Source: Chloroflexota bacterium (GTDB lineage Bacteria; Chloroflexota; UBA6077). Taken from it: a stretch of DNA of 36,273 nucleotides. Within the stretch, counting starts at the first letter, position 1. The number at the start of each line of letters is the position of its first letter. The translations under genes and the position numbers were made by a program. Under the pieces are notes generated by a model, which saw only the letters and a list, made by a program, of their open reading frames with translations, did no database searches and was not told where the DNA came from. Where the stretch lies: assembly GCA_021806765.1 (NCBI GenBank), contig JAJZQR010000014.1:1-36273 (forward strand), given 5' to 3'. Of this stretch, positions 1 to 8,125 are shown piece after piece.

Positions 1-956
1 ACGGTCTTCTGCTTCTGCCACACCACCAGATCCCCTTGCAGGGCGGGGTTAGCCAGCGTCCCCACCCCAGCCATTATGGGAAACTCGACACCGTCCGGGC
101 CTCTCCCATATAGACCGAAGCCGGAGCCACGACTATCCAGCCAGACCAGGGTCCAACCATCCTCTCGCCCCGATATCTGCGGTTTCGCCTGGACGCTGGA
201 GGAGGCGAAGGTAGCCATATCCAGAACCGGCCTCAACGTCATCGAACTGCCATCGGCGGGGAAGGCGAACACCTTCACGTGGGTAGAGCCGTCCACGGTC
301 TGCTCGAAGGCGATCAACCCCTCGGCCAGGGACGGCGAATCCTCTGAGCAGTTCTGGGGGCCGGGGTCCACCGGCAGGTCCTGGCCCGTAGAGAGGTTGA
401 GGAGGTGAACCCTGTTCCCCAACTCGGTGGCGGCCACGTAAGCGAGGAAGTCGCCGTAGAGGGAAAGGGAGGCCGTCGTCGCAACACCGGTGGCCGCTGT
501 CGTTACCGGAGGAGTGTTGCCGGCGTTGTATCGAAGGATGGAGGCTCCACCGAAATCCACCCACACCACATTCGATCCAAAGACCCGGGCCATCATCTGG
601 TTGCCCGTCGTGCCGGCAGAGAGCAAAATGGGTGAACCGGAGCCGATCTCCAGGGCATAGATCTGGATGGGCCCCGCGGGCTTGCCGTTGACCCGCGGCT
701 GCTCATCGTAGACCAGCCGCTGCTGGTAAAGGTCCGGTCTTCCCACCCCCTGGCCGTCGGAGACCACAGGGGCCTCGACCACTATCGGAAGGTTGCCTTG
801 CCCGAGCACGGAGGTCTGGACGGCCCCGTCGGGCAACTTCACCGGGGCGCGGCTCCAGTTGGATAGAGGGGCGGGATACAGAGGAGATAGGAGGCACAGC
901 GCGACGGCCACGAGGAAAGTCAGAATCCAGGAGATAGCGACCGATGGTTTGCCCAA
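1..956 (-). CDS. Secreted or membrane-anchored beta-propeller-like protein (partial, C-terminus beyond window)
   Basis: An uninterrupted minus-strand frame runs from a TTG at 956 to the window edge, about 318 codons. The start is set by AAAGGAGG seven bases before the TTG; no ATG fits. The N-terminus is a hydrophobic segment (ISWILTFLVAVALCLLSP), so the protein is secreted or membrane-anchored. The rest is made of short repeating beta units such as VVWVDFGGASILRYN, AYVAATELGNRVHLLNL and LVWLDSRGSGFGLYGRG. These resemble the 'VWxDxRxGxxDIY' blades of TolB/YVTN-like propellers. No enzyme motif is visible. It is divergent from the L,D-transpeptidase. Function is unknown; surface binding or sensing is only a guess. 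Confidence 0.6.
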   Translation of the reverse strand, partial: MGKPSVAISWILTFLVAVALCLLSPLYPAPLSNWSRAPVKLPDGAVQTSVLGQGNLPIVVEAPVVSDGQGVGRPDLYQQRLVYDEQPRVNGKPAGPIQIYALEIGSGSPILLSAGTTGNQMMARVFGSNVVWVDFGGASILRYNAGNTPPVTTAATGVATTASLSLYGDFLAYVAATELGNRVHLLNLSTGQDLPVDPGPQNCSEDSPSLAEGLIAFEQTVDGSTHVKVFAFPADGSSMTLRPVLDMATFASSSVQAKPQISGREDGWTLVWLDSRGSGFGLYGRGPDGVEFPIMAGVGTLANPALQGDLVVWQKQKT

Positions 957-1215
957 GACGAATCCTCCTTTCCGATGCCCCGAAGCATTCGGGCAGGGTA
1001 TGGAGTCTCAAGGATGGGCCTCGGCGCCAGAACGGGGGCCGGCCGCGAGGGTTTGCCGGCCTCTATAACGAGGTTGTTGATCCATTGCCACTATACTAGT
1101 GTAAGATGGCTGCTGTCAATATGAGACGCGCCGCTGTTGTAGGCTTCCATCCAGCCCCGGCGCGAATCCTGCATCTATCACCATCCCTGCGTGTAGCACA
1201 TCAGGCGGAGGTTCC

Positions 1216-2475
1216 ATGAGCAGCTTCTTCGTAACGACAGTTCCAAGATCTATCCTCCTGCCCCGCACCCTTCTGGCCGCGCTCCTGGCGCTGACCCTTG
1301 GGATGCTCGGTGGCGGAGTAGCCCACGCGGACCGATGGGGACCGCCCTGGGAGGGCCAGGTCTCCGCGGGCCAGACCGTGGTTCACACCCAACCGGACCC
1401 CTCCTCGACGGTGGTTGGCCCCCTGGGCAAAGGAGCCATCGTCGTCGTGCTGGCGGAGAAGCGGGGCGCCGACGGCAACAGCTGGCTGAAGATCCCCGAC
1501 GGCTACCTGCCCTCCAGCGACGTCCAGGACATGTACTACCCATGGACGGCCGAGGTCACCGTGCCCAGCGTATCGCTCTACGCCAGGCCCTACGTGGACA
1601 GCGGAATAATGCGCACCGCAAGGAAGGGCGACCTGTTGCGGGTAACCGGCGTGTCGGCGGGGCTCAACGGCGACACCAGCGTCTGGTGGGCCACCACCGC
1701 GGGCTACCTGCAGCTGGGCACCCTGAAGTGGGCGACCAACGACTGGGCCGGGTGGTGGCAACTGCCCGACGCCTCGGAAGCCCCCAAGGGCTGGTGGGGA
1801 GTCGTCCGGTCGTCGACCAACGTTCGAGCGGCACCCACCACCGACTCCCCCATCGTCGGAGCCTTCGCAGGCGGGGAACACGTCAAGGTGCTGGCCGAGG
1901 AGCAGGGCCAGGCCATCAACGGCAACTCGGTGTGGTACCGCATCGACGGCGGCCGGTACGCGGGTGCCAGGGTGCACAGCTCGATGATAGCCCGCATGCC
2001 CGCCCCCCAGGCGAATACGACGCCGCCCCCGGCGAACATGGCGGCCAACTCCTGGATCGTGGTGGACCGCAAGGCCTCGACCCTGACCTTCGTCAAGGGC
2101 GGCCAGCCGGTCTTCGTCACCTACGTCTCCCTGGGGCAGGCCGGGGTGGCGACCCCCACGGGAACCTACAGCACCTTCGGCAAGTTCATAGCCGACCGAA
2201 TGTCCAGCCGCAACGTCGCCAACCCCACCCACCCCTACGATCTGCCGAACGTACCCTTCACCCAGTACTACCTGGACGGCGGCTACGCTATCCACGGCAC
2301 CTACTGGCACGACTACTTCGGCCTCGCGGAGAGTCAGGGCTGCATCAACCTCACCTGGGCGGACTCCGCCTACCTGTTCAACCTGACGCAGCCTCAGTTG
2401 GGCCCCGAAGAGACCGAGGCCTGGGCCTCCGGACATGGTGGAGCGGCCACGCCAGTGGTGATCCTTGGCCAGTAG
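1216..2475 (+). CDS. Secreted L,D-transpeptidase (YkuD) with SH3-like repeats
   Basis: This 419-aa protein has a signal peptide (about residues 12-38, ending AHA). Three bacterial SH3-like segments follow, at about 45-110, 115-170 and 190-250. After a proline-rich linker comes a C-terminal YkuD domain at about 275-418. The active-site signature is present: HGTYWHD with His about 360, and SQGCINL with Cys about 376. YkuD enzymes cross-link peptidoglycan stem peptides (3-3 links) or attach proteins to the wall, acting outside the membrane; SH3b segments usually bind the wall. GGAGG lies five bases before the ATG. The gene converges on the HesB-like gene with a strong hairpin between them. It shows no link to the injection system. 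Confidence 0.9.
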   Translation: MSSFFVTTVPRSILLPRTLLAALLALTLGMLGGGVAHADRWGPPWEGQVSAGQTVVHTQPDPSSTVVGPLGKGAIVVVLAEKRGADGNSWLKIPDGYLPSSDVQDMYYPWTAEVTVPSVSLYARPYVDSGIMRTARKGDLLRVTGVSAGLNGDTSVWWATTAGYLQLGTLKWATNDWAGWWQLPDASEAPKGWWGVVRSSTNVRAAPTTDSPIVGAFAGGEHVKVLAEEQGQAINGNSVWYRIDGGRYAGARVHSSMIARMPAPQANTTPPPANMAANSWIVVDRKASTLTFVKGGQPVFVTYVSLGQAGVATPTGTYSTFGKFIADRMSSRNVANPTHPYDLPNVPFTQYYLDGGYAIHGTYWHDYFGLAESQGCINLTWADSAYLFNLTQPQLGPEETEAWASGHGGAATPVVILGQ

Positions 2476-2482
2476 AGACAGT

Positions 2483-2511
2483 TGCAGGGACGGGGTGGCC
2501 CCGTCCCTGCA
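2483..2511. terminator. Perfect 13-bp hairpin between convergent genes (likely bidirectional terminator)
   Basis: TGCAGGGACGGGG (2483-2495) and its exact complement CCCCGTCCCTGCA (2499-2511) flank a three-base loop. It lies just after the L,D-transpeptidase stop and before the end of the convergent HesB-like gene. The nearest T-run (TTTT, about 2525) is about a dozen bases away on the plus strand, so it is not a textbook intrinsic terminator. Confidence 0.65.
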
Positions 2512-2540
2512 GCCCGGCGCTCTGCTTTTCGAGGGGATCT

Positions 2541-2849
2541 CTACTGGCTGATGGTTAGCCGCCGCCCATCGGGCGTATCGACGGCGTCCAGCGTGACCCC
2601 ATCCAGAAGGTCGCTGGTCGTCGAGTCGATCAGGAGGATCTTCTTGCCGTTGTGCTCCACGACCTCATCCCCCTCCTGGGGCCGATCCAGCATCAGGCCA
2701 AGCGCAACCTGGCCGCTGTTCCCGTCCCCTCCCTGCGTCGTCGGCGCCAACCGTATCGACGTGCTGCCGTCGATGTCGGCCCCCTGCTGTTCCGCTTGCT
2801 GCAGTATCTCCTGCAGCAGATCCCTGGCTTCGGTCGTCACGCTGACCAC
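2541..2849 (-). CDS. HesB/IscA-fold protein without cysteines
   Basis: A 102-aa protein starting at GTG (MVSVTTEARDLLQEIL), with AGAGGTG upstream. The alternation of an N-terminal helix, RLAP, VALGLMLD, GDEVVEHNGKKILLID and LLDGVTLDAV matches the A-type Fe-S carrier (HesB/IscA) fold and its usual length. Canonical carriers hold three conserved cysteines. This protein has none, so it cannot bind an Fe-S cluster in the usual way. Cysteine-free HesB-like proteins are known, of unclear role. No isc or suf genes are nearby. The fold call is fairly secure; function is unknown. Confidence 0.7.
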   Translation of the reverse strand: MVSVTTEARDLLQEILQQAEQQGADIDGSTSIRLAPTTQGGDGNSGQVALGLMLDRPQEGDEVVEHNGKKILLIDSTTSDLLDGVTLDAVDTPDGRRLTISQ

Positions 2850-2996
2850 TGCGGCACCTCTTTAGGTTTTTCCCCTCCAGCCCATGCTGGCGCTCGGGGC
2901 GAACGCAGGTATCGGGCCAGAGAAGAGGCCATCCACAAGGGGGCACGGGCGCAACGCCGTTGCGCCCTCACGAAACGGGGTCACGGGGTCTGAAGG

Positions 2997-3197
2997 CTAA
3001 AGCAGCCTTCCCGAAGGGGCCAGATTGTCAGGGGGTGGAAACCCATGCTGCTCGCAGTACTGTTTGCGAGCGCACCGCTCCGACTTCTCCCGGGAACCAC
3101 AGAACAGACGAAACCACCCGTCGGTGATCGCCACGAGAGAATCCTCTCGCCCCGCTAAGAAAGCGCACTCTTCCAACTTCTCGCAGGGTTCCTGCAC
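2997..3197 (-). CDS. Small Cys-rich protein, possible metal-binding fold
   Basis: A 66-aa frame starting at GTG (MQEPCEKLEECAF) with a G-rich ribosome site just upstream. It has five cysteines, at residues 5, 11, 33, 42 and 48, spaced like small bacterial proteins of the form 'C...C.FF...YC....CARY.V....G...P..L.P'. That resemblance comes from memory of the pattern and is not a database match. The cysteines could bind zinc or an Fe-S cluster. No functional neighbour clarifies its role. It is a plausible real gene; a spurious frame is the alternative. Confidence 0.5.
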   Translation of the reverse strand: MQEPCEKLEECAFLAGREDSLVAITDGWFRLFCGSREKSERCARKQYCEQHGFPPPDNLAPSGRLL

Positions 3198-3291
3198 GGT
3201 GCACCCCCAGCCCTCAGAAGTAGCACTACATCATTGTATCAGATATTCTTCAATTTACTAGAAGGGAAATGGGGGAGTAACCGGGGCCTTT

Positions 3292-3360
3292 GTCACCCTG
3301 AGCAGAGCGAAGGGTCTCCACGTACGCGCGAGGAGATTCTTCGCTGACGCTCAGAATGAC
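3292..3360. repeat. Dispersed palindromic repeat, copy 1
   Basis: The stretch begins GTCACCCTGAGCAGAGCGAA and ends GACGCTCAGAATGAC, so its ends are imperfect inverted repeats. Similar elements occur at 22095-22159 and 34321-34388. This is a widespread REP-like family often mistranslated as peptides such as 'FASLRMT' or 'AERSEAS'. The surrounding 3198-3449 stretch has no other gene I can support. Confidence 0.75.
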
Positions 3361-3449
3361 GGTGTGGAAGCTTCCGCGCTGCACTTTGTGAGTCCGGCAC
3401 CGGAAAACTAAGTTGGGCAGCCAGCTCTTCGAGGACAGGGGAGGAGGGA

Positions 3450-4277
3450 CTACGCCGTCCAGCGGCGCCGGCCGTCCATAACGAGGGTGCCGTTGATCCG
3501 GCCTGCCAGGCTCTCCATGTCCTGGCGAGTCATCCACTCCTTGCCGTTGCGGTAGGAGGTACCGCTGGCCCCCACGTGGAATCGGCCGGTCTTGGGGTCG
3601 TAGGCGTCGGCCACGAAGTAGTGGCCCGGGGTGCTGATGGTGACGGGCTGTCCCGCGGACAGCATCTCGACCACCCCGTTCCAGTCGCCCGAGCTGTCCA
3701 ACCGGACGGGAACCCCTATCTTCTCCAGCAACCTTTTCTGGTTGGCCACCCCGTTCATCCCGCCGGCAGGAGTCCAGCCCACCGTCTTGGCCAGGTCCAC
3801 CACCTCCCGCAGGCTCAGGTTCTGGCCGCTGGCTCGGGCGAAGGCTACGGCGGCAGCGGGCCCGCAGGCCGCATAGGCCTCCTGCGGCGAGAGCGAGGGA
3901 TCGAACTGGTTGGGCACCAGGCCACCTGGACTCGACCTCGGGGCGGGTTGCGAGTCTTGCCGCTCCAGCTTCCCGTGGGCAGCCCCGACCTGTCCGGGGG
4001 CCTGTGGGGAACGGGCTTCGCCCCAGGGGAGAGAAGGCACCGGGGGCATCAGCGACTGCAGGATCTGCGACAGGGAAAGGCTGGGGACGGGACCAGGCCA
4101 GGAAACCGGTGCCGAGGGTTCCTGGCCCTCCAGCATCGATTCCTCTCTCGCCAGCCACTCCTCCCAGGGTAGGTCGAGACCGGTCTCGGGCCTGCTCCTG
4201 GGACCGAGGGCTTCTTGAAGGCCAGAGAGGGAGAAACGCAGCTCCCGCACCAGACGAGACGGATCGACTCCAGACAT
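3450..4277 (-). CDS. C39-like papain-fold cysteine peptidase
   Basis: A 275-aa protein starting at ATG 4277 with GAGGGG upstream. Residues 1-125 are a proline-rich, probably disordered arm without a signal peptide. The C-terminal half is a C39-like domain. It shows AACGPAAAVAFAR (candidate nucleophile Cys138), a helical region, and PGHYFVADAYDPKTGRFHVG, giving candidate catalytic His219 followed by an Asp. C39-type peptidases cut after double glycine or act as lysis and processing enzymes; the substrate here cannot be read from sequence. It lies alone on the minus strand, 9 kb from the injection genes, so it could be a processing enzyme or an unlinked hydrolase. No frameshift is seen. Confidence 0.7.
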   Translation of the reverse strand: MSGVDPSRLVRELRFSLSGLQEALGPRSRPETGLDLPWEEWLAREESMLEGQEPSAPVSWPGPVPSLSLSQILQSLMPPVPSLPWGEARSPQAPGQVGAAHGKLERQDSQPAPRSSPGGLVPNQFDPSLSPQEAYAACGPAAAVAFARASGQNLSLREVVDLAKTVGWTPAGGMNGVANQKRLLEKIGVPVRLDSSGDWNGVVEMLSAGQPVTISTPGHYFVADAYDPKTGRFHVGASGTSYRNGKEWMTRQDMESLAGRINGTLVMDGRRRWTA

Positions 4278-4621
4278 CCCGATGAACCCCTCGAGAGAAT
4301 TGAAGGGGGGGTAGAGACCGGCCTTACCTTACGATCCCGCTGCCGTCGAGCCAAGGGACTATCGTCCCTCCCTCGAGGGCCAGCGGTCCCGGGACTTCAC
4401 TGCGGAGTCCTCCCAAAGCACGCCCGATGGCGCCTTTACCCTCGCCCTCGGGCTCCCTTGACCTTGACCCCTTGACCACTGAGATTGCACCATAAGGGGA
4501 AGCAGGCCTGCTCAGGGTGAAGGGATGTGTCAGCAACTTGGGGACGGCTGCCTGGAAACCGTCATTCCCGCGGAAGCGGGAATCCAGCCTGGGATGGTTC
4601 ACGGACAGAGTGACAGACTCC
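4278..4621. other. Intergenic stretch without a supported gene
   Basis: This 344-base gap contains a palindromic repeat (4561-4587) and a short cluster of TTGACC-like direct repeats (about 4457-4480; on the minus strand GGTCAAGGGGTCAAGGTCAAG). Minus-strand frames through it are arginine/glycine rich and match nothing I know. The TTGACC cluster could carry the promoter of the C39-like peptidase, but I cannot place a -10. Confidence 0.5.
4561..4587. repeat. Short palindromic repeat of the 'VIPAEAGIQ' type
   Basis: ATTCCCGC (4564-4571) and GCGGGAAT (4576-4583) form an exact 8-bp stem with a 4-base loop, within GTCATTCCCGCGGAAGCGGG and AATCCAG. The element is known across many bacterial genomes because it translates as VIPAEAGIQ or SFPRKRESS. 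It is mobile or repetitive non-coding DNA. Confidence 0.8.
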
Positions 4622-5452
4622 CTAGACCGACTTGCCGGCGAGGATCTGCTGATGGAGGACTCTTGTCTGCTCGGATGGTTGCATGTCAAGCACTGCCTCG
4701 AGCGTGTCCACACAGACATCGTACCAGTGTAGTGCCTGGCTTCGTTGGCCCAACCGGGCGTAACTGCGCATCAGACGCCGGTGAGCATCCTCGCGACACC
4801 GGTCCTTTTGCAGGATTTTGTGGCAGCGCATGATACAGCCTTCGTCATCACCCTGCTGCGACGCGTAGTCGGCAAGCTTGGTCAGCAACATCAGGTACTG
4901 GTCGTTCAGCTCTTCCCGACGTGCCAGTGTCCACTCCTCGTAGATGTCCTCCACCAGGTAGTCGTCGCGATATAGGTCTTCAGCAATCTCGTAATGGTGC
5001 GCGGCCATGGCCGGTTGCTGGCGTTCGATTCTGCGGCCGGAAGCGTAGTTCGACTGGAACTCATCGACGTCTACCCAGACTGGCGAACGCGAATGCAGAC
5101 GATAATTGCCGCCTTCCAAGACGATCCACTCGTGGGCCTCGCACCCCAAGGACTGGCGAAGGGCATGCAGCACCACGCGGAGTCCGTTGCTAGCCAACTC
5201 TGGGTCGCTCTCGGGCCACAGCAGGTCGAGGAGAACATCGCGAGGCACGGGCTGCCGGCGGGCGATGAGGTACTTGAGGAGAGTCTTGGCCTTGGCCCGA
5301 CGCCAATACTCTACTGGCTCGCCTGCCCGCAGAACCTCGAAGCGGCCGAAGCAATGAACCTGTACAAGTCGCCGGTCGTGGATAGGCACAATCATGCCCG
5401 CAGAAACGGCAGGGCTTGACACAGCCGGAATGCTCGTGACTTGAATCACCAT
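4622..5452 (-). CDS. SARP/BTAD-type transcriptional activator
   Basis: A 276-aa protein. I place the start at ATG 5452 (MVIQVTS) because AGGAG lies just upstream; an in-frame ATG at 5497 lacks this. Residues about 28-110 form an OmpR/PhoB-like winged-helix domain (VHCFGRFEVLRAGEP, KTLLKYLIARR, VPRDVLLDLLWP, LRVVLHALRQSLG, YRLHSRSPVWVDVDEF). Residues about 112-265 are a helical BTAD domain (DDYLVEDIYEEWTLARREEL, DRCREDAHRRLMRSYARLGQ). This is the minimal SARP architecture of DnrI or ActII-ORF4, without an ATPase extension. SARPs activate by binding 11-bp-spaced heptamers next to a -10 box. Such an array is present at 9829-9953, so the likely targets are the kinase operon and the VWA/eCIS operon. 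Confidence 0.88.
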   Translation of the reverse strand: MVIQVTSIPAVSSPAVSAGMIVPIHDRRLVQVHCFGRFEVLRAGEPVEYWRRAKAKTLLKYLIARRQPVPRDVLLDLLWPESDPELASNGLRVVLHALRQSLGCEAHEWIVLEGGNYRLHSRSPVWVDVDEFQSNYASGRRIERQQPAMAAHHYEIAEDLYRDDYLVEDIYEEWTLARREELNDQYLMLLTKLADYASQQGDDEGCIMRCHKILQKDRCREDAHRRLMRSYARLGQRSQALHWYDVCVDTLEAVLDMQPSEQTRVLHQQILAGKSV

Positions 5453-5637
5453 CCTCACTCCTCGTCGGCTCAGCGACATCGAGCGAACTGCCAGCACGCA
5501 CCGGACCGCTGGACAGCGGTGTCAGGGCAAAACGCGGAAGTCCGTGCGCCGATGCTCTCAGGGAACTCGGCCGCACCTAGTAGATGTGTGCACACAGAGA
5601 TCAAGGACAGATGGATGCCGGTCAGGTCCGCCAGGTG

Positions 5638-5666
5638 ATGCTACTATCTTGTTGCCGGACTGTCAA
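5638..5666 (-). promoter_or_regulatory. Sigma-70-like promoter of the SARP gene
   Basis: On the minus strand TTGACA (5666-5661) is followed after 17 bases by TAGCAT (5643-5638). The -35 is perfect and the -10 matches 4 of 6. It lies about 186 bases before the SARP start. I see no 11-bp heptamer repeats here, so basal rather than SARP-driven expression is likely. The remaining 5453-5771 gap shows no gene. Confidence 0.5.
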
Positions 5667-5771
5667 TTCATCTGAACAAAATGTCATAAATACGCCGGGG
5701 CTTGGAATCTTGAGCAGCGACAGATCGTCCGATGGACAGCGGGATACCTTCCGGATCGATAGATGAGTTGC

Positions 5772-8108
5772 TCAGGCCTGTTGCACCGGTACCGGCACCT
5801 GCGCAGTGTCAGGTTTCTGTTGGCTGGGCGGACGAACAATGGGCAGCAGGCGGCGAACGAACGAGACAAACACCAGTAGAGCGGCCGCAAGGAAGGTGGC
5901 ATAGACAAGCACGCTCACCCACGTGAGGTTGGTAACGTCGGACACCATTCCCACTACCGGTCGCACGGCCGCGAAATAGGCCAGCAGCAGATACATGACG
6001 TTGACCAGCATATCGGAAGCGCTCTCCAGCGCTCGGTGTCTCGCCTCCGCCTGGGACTCACTACTCGCGGTCAGAAGGCCACTGAGTTGGTGGTCGATGG
6101 TGGGAACGATGACCCCTCGCGCAGCCGCCTGTACCTGGCGGCGGATGCTGAGGAAGATGGCCAGCACGCCCAGGGCGATTATTAGATTGGCCGCCCATTG
6201 TAGGGATGTGCCCCCAAGAAATCCCTCCTCGAACAGCGGCAAGGCCATCAACAGGGGTGCGGACAGGAGCAACCCGAGCGTAGCAGGAAAGACGCCGCTG
6301 GCCGCCCGCAGTTGTAATACCAGTAGGGCGACGATGAGCGCCACCACCAACGTGATAAGCACGGCCGCTACACGCTCGGAAACCAGCCCCTCCAGAACCC
6401 GCCGAAGAGGCGTGGCGATGATCGGATAGCCAACGATCAGGTAGAACACATTCACCAGGCCATCCGCGGCCCGGCCAACGATCCGGCCGCGTGCGGAGGG
6501 CTCCTCGGCACTCCGGACTCGCTTCAGGCCGCCGAGTGGCTGCTGCACCAGAGGCACGATGAACGCCCGCACCTCCGCCTGCACCTTTCCCCGTACAGCG
6601 AAGAAGGCCACGAGAACGGCCACGCCCACGGCAAGTTTGACCAGCCATTGCAGCGACAGCCCCCCATACACTTCCATGTCCACTATCGGCATTGAACTCA
6701 CAAGCCCCCAGCAAATGGCAAGCGCCAGCACCGCCACTATCGCCCCACTCTTGCGATACACCCTGAACACGATGGCCGCCGCAAACAGCAGGGTAAGAAC
6801 GGCCACGCCCGTGGCCGTCAGCGCCTCCGCCTGTCCCATCGTCAGAAGTCGCGCGATCGTCTCTACAAGCGGCTGGCCGAGAATGCGATAGATCAGAAAC
6901 AGGTAGGCAATGTTGACAATGACCTCGGCCGAGCCGACCGCGGCATTACGCCAGACCTTCACACGCAACGGCCCCTGTGAGTCGGTTCCGAGGCGCACGT
7001 AGGTGCGGGTGAACTGGTCCAGTCCGTCCAGCACTGCCCCAAGGAAGCGCGTGATGATACCGATGAGGTGCCATCGGATGCCCAGGAGCAGCCACACCTG
7101 GAGCAGGGCGGTGACCAGGGCGATGGGTGAGTTCAGAGTCAACTGGTGGAATATGGGTGCGCTTGAATTTGGCAGGCCGGAGAGCAGGGGAGCGACCACC
7201 GACAGCACAAGCAACGCAACGAGGTTGGGGGCGGCTGAGACGATGGCCTGCTTTGTCTCCAGCTGCATTCCTCGGGAGTGCTCCACAGCCTCTGTCAGGG
7301 CCGTACCGAACTCGTCTATGGTCGGGAAGCGGCCGTCGGGATCTTTCGATAGCGCCCGCATCACCACGTCCTCCACCGGACCTGGAACGCCCGGGTTCAG
7401 GTCGCGCAGGCGCGGTGGCGGCTCATTGACGTGCTGTTCCTTCAACTCGGCAGACGTTTCGCCCGAGAACGGTCGCCGCCCTGTTACGATCTCGTAGAAC
7501 ATTAATGCGAGCGAATACTGATCGCTGCGCCCATCCAGCGCCAAGCCTTGCCACTGCTCGGGCGACATGTAGGCGGGTGTGCCCGCGACGCGGTGGCCAT
7601 CCTCGCGAGCCTCGCCGGCGATACGGACGATGCCAAAATCCGATAGTAATGGCCAATCTACGCCGCCGAGCAGGATGTTAGCGGGCTTGACATCGAGGTG
7701 AATCAGACCAGCGTTGTGAGCATAATGGAGAGCGGAGGCCACCTGCACGGTGAGACGGGCCGCCGAGTTCAGGTCCATCATACCACCCGTCTCTTTGAGC
7801 CGGTCTTTCAGTGTGCCACCCGGCGCGTAGCGCATCGCGATGTAGGGCGCGTCGTTCTCTCCGCCGAAGTGGTGCACCTCGATGATGTTCGGATGATGCA
7901 GCGCAGCGATGTTGGTGGCCTCGGCGTGGAAGCGCTGGCGGAATGCAGGGTCCTGCGCCAGGCGCGCGGACAGGACCTTGATGGCTACAATCGTGTCCAA
8001 CGACCGGGCGTACGCCGTGAAGACGGTGGCCATTCCGCCCTGGGCGACACGCTCTCTGATCTCGTACTCTCCGCCCCACAGCTGCTGTCCCTGCAGCTCA
8101 ACAGCCAT
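5772..8108 (-). CDS. Membrane Ser/Thr protein kinase (Hanks type) with 12-TM repeat domain
   Basis: A 778-aa protein. ATG 8108 is chosen because AGGAGG lies 8 bases upstream; the alternative GTG at 8114 is too close. Residues about 15-275 form a bacterial Hanks-type kinase. They include the glycine loop VAQGGMATVF, VAIK (Lys44), HLDVKPANIL (Asp139), DFG (157-159) and SPE. HLD replaces HRD, so it is a non-RD kinase and may not need activation-loop phosphorylation. Residues 290-775 hold about twelve hydrophobic segments in three related units, each containing a 'VN(V/I)xYL' helix. No PASTA or other extracellular sensor is seen. It follows the 8126-9739 gene by 17 bases. Likely substrates are the FHA proteins' partners, by analogy with PpkA of type VI secretion. 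Confidence 0.9.
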   Translation of the reverse strand: MAVELQGQQLWGGEYEIRERVAQGGMATVFTAYARSLDTIVAIKVLSARLAQDPAFRQRFHAEATNIAALHHPNIIEVHHFGGENDAPYIAMRYAPGGTLKDRLKETGGMMDLNSAARLTVQVASALHYAHNAGLIHLDVKPANILLGGVDWPLLSDFGIVRIAGEAREDGHRVAGTPAYMSPEQWQGLALDGRSDQYSLALMFYEIVTGRRPFSGETSAELKEQHVNEPPPRLRDLNPGVPGPVEDVVMRALSKDPDGRFPTIDEFGTALTEAVEHSRGMQLETKQAIVSAAPNLVALLVLSVVAPLLSGLPNSSAPIFHQLTLNSPIALVTALLQVWLLLGIRWHLIGIITRFLGAVLDGLDQFTRTYVRLGTDSQGPLRVKVWRNAAVGSAEVIVNIAYLFLIYRILGQPLVETIARLLTMGQAEALTATGVAVLTLLFAAAIVFRVYRKSGAIVAVLALAICWGLVSSMPIVDMEVYGGLSLQWLVKLAVGVAVLVAFFAVRGKVQAEVRAFIVPLVQQPLGGLKRVRSAEEPSARGRIVGRAADGLVNVFYLIVGYPIIATPLRRVLEGLVSERVAAVLITLVVALIVALLVLQLRAASGVFPATLGLLLSAPLLMALPLFEEGFLGGTSLQWAANLIIALGVLAIFLSIRRQVQAAARGVIVPTIDHQLSGLLTASSESQAEARHRALESASDMLVNVMYLLLAYFAAVRPVVGMVSDVTNLTWVSVLVYATFLAAALLVFVSFVRRLLPIVRPPSQQKPDTAQVPVPVQQA

Positions 8109-8125
8109 TTCCACCGCCTCCTAGC

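Noticed and set aside
1073..1103. TATACT in the gap upstream of the L,D-transpeptidase as a promoter
   Set aside because: No -35 hexamer at 16-18 bases could be found.
1201..2436. Long minus-strand frame (411 aa) opposite the L,D-transpeptidase
   Set aside because: Gly/Arg-rich antisense shadow; the plus frame has a signal peptide, ribosome site and YkuD motifs.
3250..4158. 302-aa minus-strand frame overlapping the C39-like gene
   Set aside because: It includes the translated palindromic repeat (VILSVSEESP) and Arg/Gly-rich shadow sequence; the other frame holds the peptidase.
3292..4587. CRISPR array suspected from repeated palindromes
   Set aside because: The repeats are different families, far apart, with no regular spacers and no cas genes.
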